DNA from: Martinezella tropici
GTDB lineage: Bacteria; Pseudomonadota; Alphaproteobacteria; Rhizobiales; Rhizobiaceae
Direction: 5' to 3'
Length of the DNA: 64,000 nt
NCBI RefSeq assembly: GCF_008370325.1
Contig: NZ_VNIP01000006.1
Coordinates: 124,001 to 188,000 of the forward strand
Below are positions 59,968 through 64,000 of the stretch, one piece after another. Each line of letters opens with the position of its first letter. The stretch's first letter is position 1. The notes beneath the pieces were generated by a model. The model had not been told where the DNA came from. It worked only from the letters and a program-made list of their open reading frames with translations, and did not search any database. The position numbers were made by a program, and so were the translations under genes.

Positions 59968-62067
59968 TTACTTGGACGGAATCCTCAACTTTTCGCCGAC
60001 CGGGAGATGATGCGGCCTGATATTGCGGTTGGCCGCCAGAAGCTTGTGCCACCGATTGGCGTTGCCATAATAGGTCTTGGCAATATCCCAGAGCGTATCG
60101 CCCGCGACGACGACATGAGTCGTCGGTGTTTTCGGCGGCTCGCTGGCGGCGGCTACCGGCGCGGCTGTCTCCGGCGTTGTTGCGGCGGGAGCGCTCGTCG
60201 CGGGTGCCGACGTCGCCGGAGTTTCGGTCGTAGGCGTCGACACGGCCGGGTCCGACTTTGGCGGAGCGGATGGCGTCGCCGTCGGATTTGCCGGCATGGC
60301 CGTGCTGGGGGCTGTGACGCTCGGGGCCGAAGAGGCGGGCGGCGTCGCGGTGGAAGAGGCAGTGCCCCCGTCAGCGGCAGGTGCCGGCTTTTGCTCCGGC
60401 GCGGCCTGCTGTGTCGCATCGGCGGGCTTTGCCGGCGCGGGCTGCGCCGTTGCCGCGACGATGCCGACCTGGGTTATACGACCGTCCGTATAGGGTTTGT
60501 AGGGGTTGTGGGCGCCAAGATAATCGGCGACCACCGATTCCAGATTGGGGCCGAAATCATAGGCATTCTTGCCGTCCTTGGCGAAGACCGCATAGCCGTC
60601 ACCGCCGGCGCGCATGTAATTGTTGCTGACGATACCATAGGCTTTTTCGGGATCGATCGGCTTGAATTCCGTGCCTTCCTGCACCTCGACGGATACGAGA
60701 CGGCTGCCTGCGGGTTTGGTCTTGTCGAAGCTGTATTTGAGGCCGGCAACCTGCGGGAATCGGCCGGCGCCTTCATCGATCTGGCTGAGGCCGTTTTCCA
60801 GCGCCGCCTTTACCTCCGCGCCGGTCAGCTGGAAGGTCGCGACCGTGTTCTGGAAGGGCAGCACGGTCAGGACGTCGCCCATGCTGACATCGCCGGCGCC
60901 GATGGAGGCACGCAAGCCTCCGCCGTTCTGGATGGCGATGGAAATGCCTTGCGTCTTGGTGCGGTCGAGCATTGCATCGGCAACGAGATTGCCCATCGAG
61001 CATTCCTGAACGCGGCAGACTTCACGCGCGCCTTCGATAGGCGCTTGCGAGCTGCCGATGACCTTCTTGCGCAGCTCCTCGATCGGCTTTGCCATCTCCA
61101 GCACGCGGGCGGCGATCGCCGGATCGGGCTTGATGGAGGCATCGAGCAGGATCGGGTCACCCTTGGCATCCTTGACGATGCCGTTATCGTCGAAGGTGAC
61201 GACGAGATCGCCGAGATACTTGCCATAGGAGGCTGCTTGGACGACCGGCACCTTGTAGCCCGCCGGATTGTCGACCATGGTCGGATAGGGGCCGGCCGCC
61301 TTCGGGTCGGTATTCGACAGGAGCGTATGCGAATGGCCGCCGACGACGATGCTGACGCCGGCGATCTTGGCGATCTTCTCGACATCGCGGGGATAGCCGA
61401 CATGGGTGAGAGCGATGATCTTGTTGATGCCCTGCGACTTCAGCGCATCCACCTCGGCGCTGATGGCGGCGGCATCGTCGGTTATCTTCACATGCGGGCC
61501 TGGCGAGGCCAGTTCCGGCGTTTCGGTCGTCACGGCACCAACGATGCCGATCTTCTGGCCGCCGACATCGAGCACGATGGATTTCTTGATGCGGTTGCCG
61601 AGCTTCGACTGATCGTCGACCACCAGATTGGCGGTCACGACCGGGAATTGTGCCTTGTCGAGGAAGGCTGCAAGCGGGCCTTCGCCATCGTCGAACTCAT
61701 GGTTGCCGACCGTCATGGCGTCGATCTTGATGTCGTTGAGGAATTCGACTTCGGCCGCGCCCTTGTAAGTGGTGTAGAACAGCGAGCCCTGGAAATTGTC
61801 GCCGGCATCGAGAACCAGTACGTTCTGGCCGGCAAGTGCTGCGCGCCGCTGGTCGATGATGGTCTTCAGCCGGGCTGCGCCGCCGAAGCACTCATTCTTG
61901 GCTTCCTCGGCTGCCGAGCAGGTCGCGTCGAACTTGTTGATCGATTCCACGCGCGAATGGAAATCATTGAAATGCAGGATGTTGAGCTGATAGTCCGCGA
62001 AGGCGGCACTGGTGCTGAGCGCCAGCAGCGTGGCGGCCAAAAGGCCCACTCCGAAGGGCTGCTTCAT
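59968..62067 (-). CDS. 5'-nucleotidase/UDP-sugar hydrolase family protein with C-terminal LysM domain
   Basis: Periplasmic protein of 699 aa. Signal peptide 1-24 (AAFA-D), metallophosphatase domain (about 25-300) with metal motifs LHFNDFHSR (Asp35, His37), DAGDNFQGS, GNHEFDDG and GGHSHTLL, then the 5'-nucleotidase C-terminal domain (about 320-510). An unusual 130-residue Pro/Ala/Thr/Ser-rich linker leads to a LysM domain (about 645-697; VVVAGDTLWDIAKTYYGNANRW) that should bind peptidoglycan. It likely salvages nucleotides or hydrolyses UDP-sugars while held on the cell wall. Confidence 0.9.
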   Translation of the reverse strand: MKQPFGVGLLAATLLALSTSAAFADYQLNILHFNDFHSRVESINKFDATCSAAEEAKNECFGGAARLKTIIDQRRAALAGQNVLVLDAGDNFQGSLFYTTYKGAAEVEFLNDIKIDAMTVGNHEFDDGEGPLAAFLDKAQFPVVTANLVVDDQSKLGNRIKKSIVLDVGGQKIGIVGAVTTETPELASPGPHVKITDDAAAISAEVDALKSQGINKIIALTHVGYPRDVEKIAKIAGVSIVVGGHSHTLLSNTDPKAAGPYPTMVDNPAGYKVPVVQAASYGKYLGDLVVTFDDNGIVKDAKGDPILLDASIKPDPAIAARVLEMAKPIEELRKKVIGSSQAPIEGAREVCRVQECSMGNLVADAMLDRTKTQGISIAIQNGGGLRASIGAGDVSMGDVLTVLPFQNTVATFQLTGAEVKAALENGLSQIDEGAGRFPQVAGLKYSFDKTKPAGSRLVSVEVQEGTEFKPIDPEKAYGIVSNNYMRAGGDGYAVFAKDGKNAYDFGPNLESVVADYLGAHNPYKPYTDGRITQVGIVAATAQPAPAKPADATQQAAPEQKPAPAADGGTASSTATPPASSAPSVTAPSTAMPANPTATPSAPPKSDPAVSTPTTETPATSAPATSAPAATTPETAAPVAAASEPPKTPTTHVVVAGDTLWDIAKTYYGNANRWHKLLAANRNIRPHHLPVGEKLRIPSK

Positions 62068-62213
62068 CTGTCTCTCCTGTTGGTCATTGCAATCCGGCCC
62101 GCCTGTGCCCCATGGCGGCCCCCCGCGCTGATGTTTTCATCACGGGCAAGCGAGCGCAAGCAAAAGCTGTTGGCTTCATTAGGATTTTTGCAAGCGGCGA
62201 GATGAGCGCCGGA

Positions 62214-62537
62214 TCAGGCACATGCCTCGACGGAGGCGGGGCCGTAGGATTCCCGCAATGCCGCAGCGGCATTCCACCCGACGGTACAGAAGACCAGCAG
62301 GCAGCAAAGGGAAACTGCAAGGTGAAAGCGCCGTTTCCGCTTCCGGTAGAGAAGGATCGCACCGGCGCCATAGATCAGCAGGGCCGGCAAGGCGAAGAAG
62401 AGGACGCTGATCGGCCCGTCGCAATCGGGCGCCTCGATGCCCTGAGCCCGATAGGTGTTGACGGGAAGAACCGCCGCCATGAGGGCGACGGGGAGGGCTG
62501 CGATAAGAGCCAGATAAAGGACCAGCATGCCGCGCAT
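62214..62537 (-). CDS. Small membrane protein of unknown function
   Basis: Protein of 107 aa with three hydrophobic segments (about 5-25, 45-62 and 73-92) separated by a loop with a Cys (EAPDCDGP) and a basic loop (YRKRKRRF), predicting three membrane spans. No family recognised. Lies between omp10 (upstream on the same strand, 28 bases away) and the nucleotidase gene, so it may be co-transcribed with omp10. Confidence 0.6.
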   Translation of the reverse strand: MRGMLVLYLALIAALPVALMAAVLPVNTYRAQGIEAPDCDGPISVLFFALPALLIYGAGAILLYRKRKRRFHLAVSLCCLLVFCTVGWNAAAALRESYGPASVEACA

Positions 62538-62565
62538 GATGCCTTATCCGTCCAGCGGGCTTATA

Positions 62566-62952
62566 TCAGCCCTGACGATTGAGCGAGAAATGCCCGCCTG
62601 TTTCGGACGTGCAATTGAGCTGGCTCGGATTGGCCAGGAAGCAATTCACCTTCGACGACGTGCGCTTGATATTCGAATAAAGATTGATCTGGATCGTGCC
62701 TGACGGATCGGTCGTGTAGGTTCCCGAGGCCATCTGCTGGTTCGTGCCGTCCGTGGTGTGCGTTTCGAAGCGACCGGCGTTGAAGGTCGAGTTCAGGCCG
62801 TTCGAATCGGCCCAGCTGCCTTCCACCGAGTTCATCCGCGGCTGGGCGCCAGTGTTCATTCCCATCGGCGGCGGCCTCGATCCGCCGAAATCGACACAGG
62901 CGGACAGGGCTGCGGTGGCAGCAACGAGGGCAAGCATGGTTCTTATCTTCAT
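62566..62952 (-). CDS. omp10: Outer membrane lipoprotein Omp10
   Basis: Lipoprotein of 128 aa. Signal peptide with lipobox LSAC, the lipidated Cys being residue 19. The mature part closely follows Brucella Omp10: VEGSWADSNGLNSTFNAGRFETHTTD, then SGTYT, KRTSSKVNCFLANPSQLNCTS and a final HFSLNR. The fold should be a small calycin-like barrel. Brucella Omp10 is a surface-exposed antigen; its role in rhizobia is unknown. GGGAGA precedes the ATG. Confidence 0.88.
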   Translation of the reverse strand: MKIRTMLALVAATAALSACVDFGGSRPPPMGMNTGAQPRMNSVEGSWADSNGLNSTFNAGRFETHTTDGTNQQMASGTYTTDPSGTIQINLYSNIKRTSSKVNCFLANPSQLNCTSETGGHFSLNRQG

Positions 62953-63072
62953 AAATGTCTCCCGCGAATAAGGGCGGACTAATGGCGCATCGGTTGCAAG
63001 GAAGATGACGCGACCATCGGGCTAAAGCAAGGCTTCACCGCCGATCTGCTTGATTTATCTGGCTTGCGTAAC

Positions 63073-63102
63073 AAAAATGCCCGCACGACCTGTGCGGGCA
63101 TT
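63073..63102 (-). terminator. Intrinsic terminator of homospermidine synthase gene
   Basis: Stem AATGCCCGCAC / GTGCGGGCATT with a 5-base loop, followed on the minus strand by TTTTTGTT; 32 bases after the stop. Confidence 0.9.
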
Positions 63103-63133
63103 GAAGCGTTGTATCGGACGAACCTTATTGCTC

Positions 63134-64000
63134 TCAGCGAACCAGAATGTTCCGGAACTGCCAGGGGTCCTTGGTGTCGATATCTTCCGGGAAGAGGCCT
63201 GGACGGCCATCGAGCGGCGTCCAGTCCGTGTAGTGACCTTCGACCGGGCCGAGATAGGGCAGCTGCACTTCGAGGCACCGCTTGTAGTCGACCTCGTCGG
63301 CTTCGACGATGCCGGCGTTCGGGTTTTCCAGCGCCCAGACCATGCCGGCGAGCACGGCCGAGGTGACCTGCAGGCCGGTGGCGTTCTGATAAGGGGCGAT
63401 GCGGCGGGTCTCTTCGAGAGACAGACGCGAACCGTACCAATAGGCATTCTTGGCATGGCCGTAGAGCAGCACGCCGAGTTCGTCGATACCGTCCTCGAGT
63501 TCGTCCTCGTCGAGAACGTGATGGACCGGCTGCGCGGTGCCGCCGTTGCCGAACATTTCGTGCAGCGAAAGCACGGCGTCGTTGGCAGGATGATAAGCAT
63601 AGTGGCAGGTCGGGCGGAAGGTCACTTCGCCGTCCTTGTCGCGCACGGTGAAATAGTCAGCGATCGAGATCGACTCGTTGTGCGTGACGAGGAAACCGTA
63701 TTGCGGGCCGGGGGTCGGGCACCAGGTGCGGACGCGGGTGTTGGCGCCCGGCTGTTCCAGATAGATGGCGGCCTGGCAGCCCTTCTTATGCTTCTTGGCG
63801 TTCTTCGGCATCCATTCCTCATGGGTGCCCCAGCCGAGTTCGGCCGGCTGCAGGCCTTCAGAGATGAAGCCTTCGACCGACCAGGTGTTCCAGAAGACGT
63901 TGAGCGGCTTCGGATGCTTGGTGCGCTGCGTGTCGCGCTCGGCAATGTGGACGCCCTTGACGCCGACCTTCTTCATCAGCTTGGCCCAGCCTTCGCGGTC
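63134..64000 (-). CDS. hss: Homospermidine synthase, C-terminal part (5' end outside window)
   Basis: NAD-dependent enzyme joining putrescine units (or spermidine and putrescine) to form sym-homospermidine, the main polyamine of many rhizobia. The frame is open to the right window edge, so only the last 288 residues of about 480 are seen. Visible pieces typical of bacterial Hss: NVFWNTWSVEGFISEGLQPAELGWGTHE and ATGLQVTSAVLAGMVWALENPNAGIVEADE. The late domain resembles saccharopine dehydrogenase-like enzymes. Confidence 0.9.
   Translation of the reverse strand, partial: DREGWAKLMKKVGVKGVHIAERDTQRTKHPKPLNVFWNTWSVEGFISEGLQPAELGWGTHEEWMPKNAKKHKKGCQAAIYLEQPGANTRVRTWCPTPGPQYGFLVTHNESISIADYFTVRDKDGEVTFRPTCHYAYHPANDAVLSLHEMFGNGGTAQPVHHVLDEDELEDGIDELGVLLYGHAKNAYWYGSRLSLEETRRIAPYQNATGLQVTSAVLAGMVWALENPNAGIVEADEVDYKRCLEVQLPYLGPVEGHYTDWTPLDGRPGLFPEDIDTKDPWQFRNILVR

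Noticed and set aside
59782..62205. 807-aa open frame antisense to the 5'-nucleotidase gene
   Set aside because: Runs of Arg/Gly from the complement of the Pro/Ala linker; no motifs, no ribosome site, and the opposite strand encodes a clear metallophosphatase.

Overview
The window looks like a chromosomal segment of an alphaproteobacterium of the order Hyphomicrobiales, most likely Rhizobium or a close relative. The evidence is GC-rich coding sequence, a Rhizobium-type glycogen operon with an internal pgm, a close homologue of the Mesorhizobium loti MlotiK1 channel, a Brucella-type Omp10 lipoprotein, CpdR, homospermidine synthase, an apparent MmgR-type small RNA, and several copies of the palindromic intergenic repeats typical of Rhizobiaceae. 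I see no phage, insertion sequence, CRISPR array or conjugation gene. Apart from small accessory genes, the segment reads as stable core chromosome.

Layout. 1-2.1 kb: the end of a sarcosine oxidase operon (soxA 3' part, soxG). 2.2-14 kb, minus strand: a MaoC-type dehydratase downstream of the glycogen operon glgP-glgB-glgC-glgA-pgm-glgX, with very short gaps and one ATGA overlap. 14.3-15.5 kb: an orphan TadG-like von Willebrand factor A protein. 15.7-22.3 kb, minus strand: a three-gene set of two transglutaminase-fold proteins (one fused to DUF2126) around a fusion of a circularly permuted ATP-grasp and an alpha-E domain, a predicted but poorly understood peptide-ligase system. 22.5-25.3 kb: manC and a TerC-like membrane protein. 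25.7-30.7 kb: small, mostly unknown genes, including one behind a near-consensus general-stress (EcfG) promoter, tRNA-Val(GAC), cpdR and an N-formylglutamate amidohydrolase family gene. 30.75-36.7 kb: an apparent MmgR-family sRNA, an inositol-monophosphatase-like gene, a lysophospholipase-like hydrolase, an SDR protein lacking its catalytic Tyr/Lys, a LysR regulator, a cyclic-nucleotide-gated K+ channel and an Lrp regulator divergent from a DUF2000 gene. 37.3-41.7 kb: a candidate sRNA, a small heat-shock gene with an RpoH promoter and probable ROSE thermometer, an SBF transporter divergent from a LysR regulator, and L-threonine aldolase. 42.3-48.6 kb: gltB-gltD. 48.7-52.2 kb, minus strand: a stand-alone class II aminoacyl-tRNA-synthetase-like catalytic core, a DUF459 protein and a lytic transglycosylase. 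52.4-59.9 kb: galU, a beta-barrel outer membrane protein, kpsF, nfeD-qmcA, a degenerate Deg-like protein and hemH. 60-64 kb: a 5'-nucleotidase with a C-terminal LysM domain, a small membrane protein, omp10 and the 3' part of homospermidine synthase.

How the genes work together. Glucose-1-phosphate is a hub: Pgm makes it, GlgC/GlgA/GlgB store it as glycogen, GlgP/GlgX release it, and GalU sends it to UDP-glucose for envelope polysaccharides. ManC supplies GDP-mannose and KpsF starts Kdo synthesis. GltBD assimilates ammonia. If the MmgR call is right, the sRNA adds a carbon-storage regulator, since MmgR limits polyhydroxybutyrate accumulation in Sinorhizobium.

Most worth a second look: the truncated synthetase-like protein, the ATP-grasp/alpha-E/transglutaminase set, two small RNA loci, the heat-shock and general-stress control elements, three enzyme-family members that have lost catalytic residues, and repeats that supply the stop codons of flanking genes. 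All product calls come from reading sequence motifs; no database search was possible.
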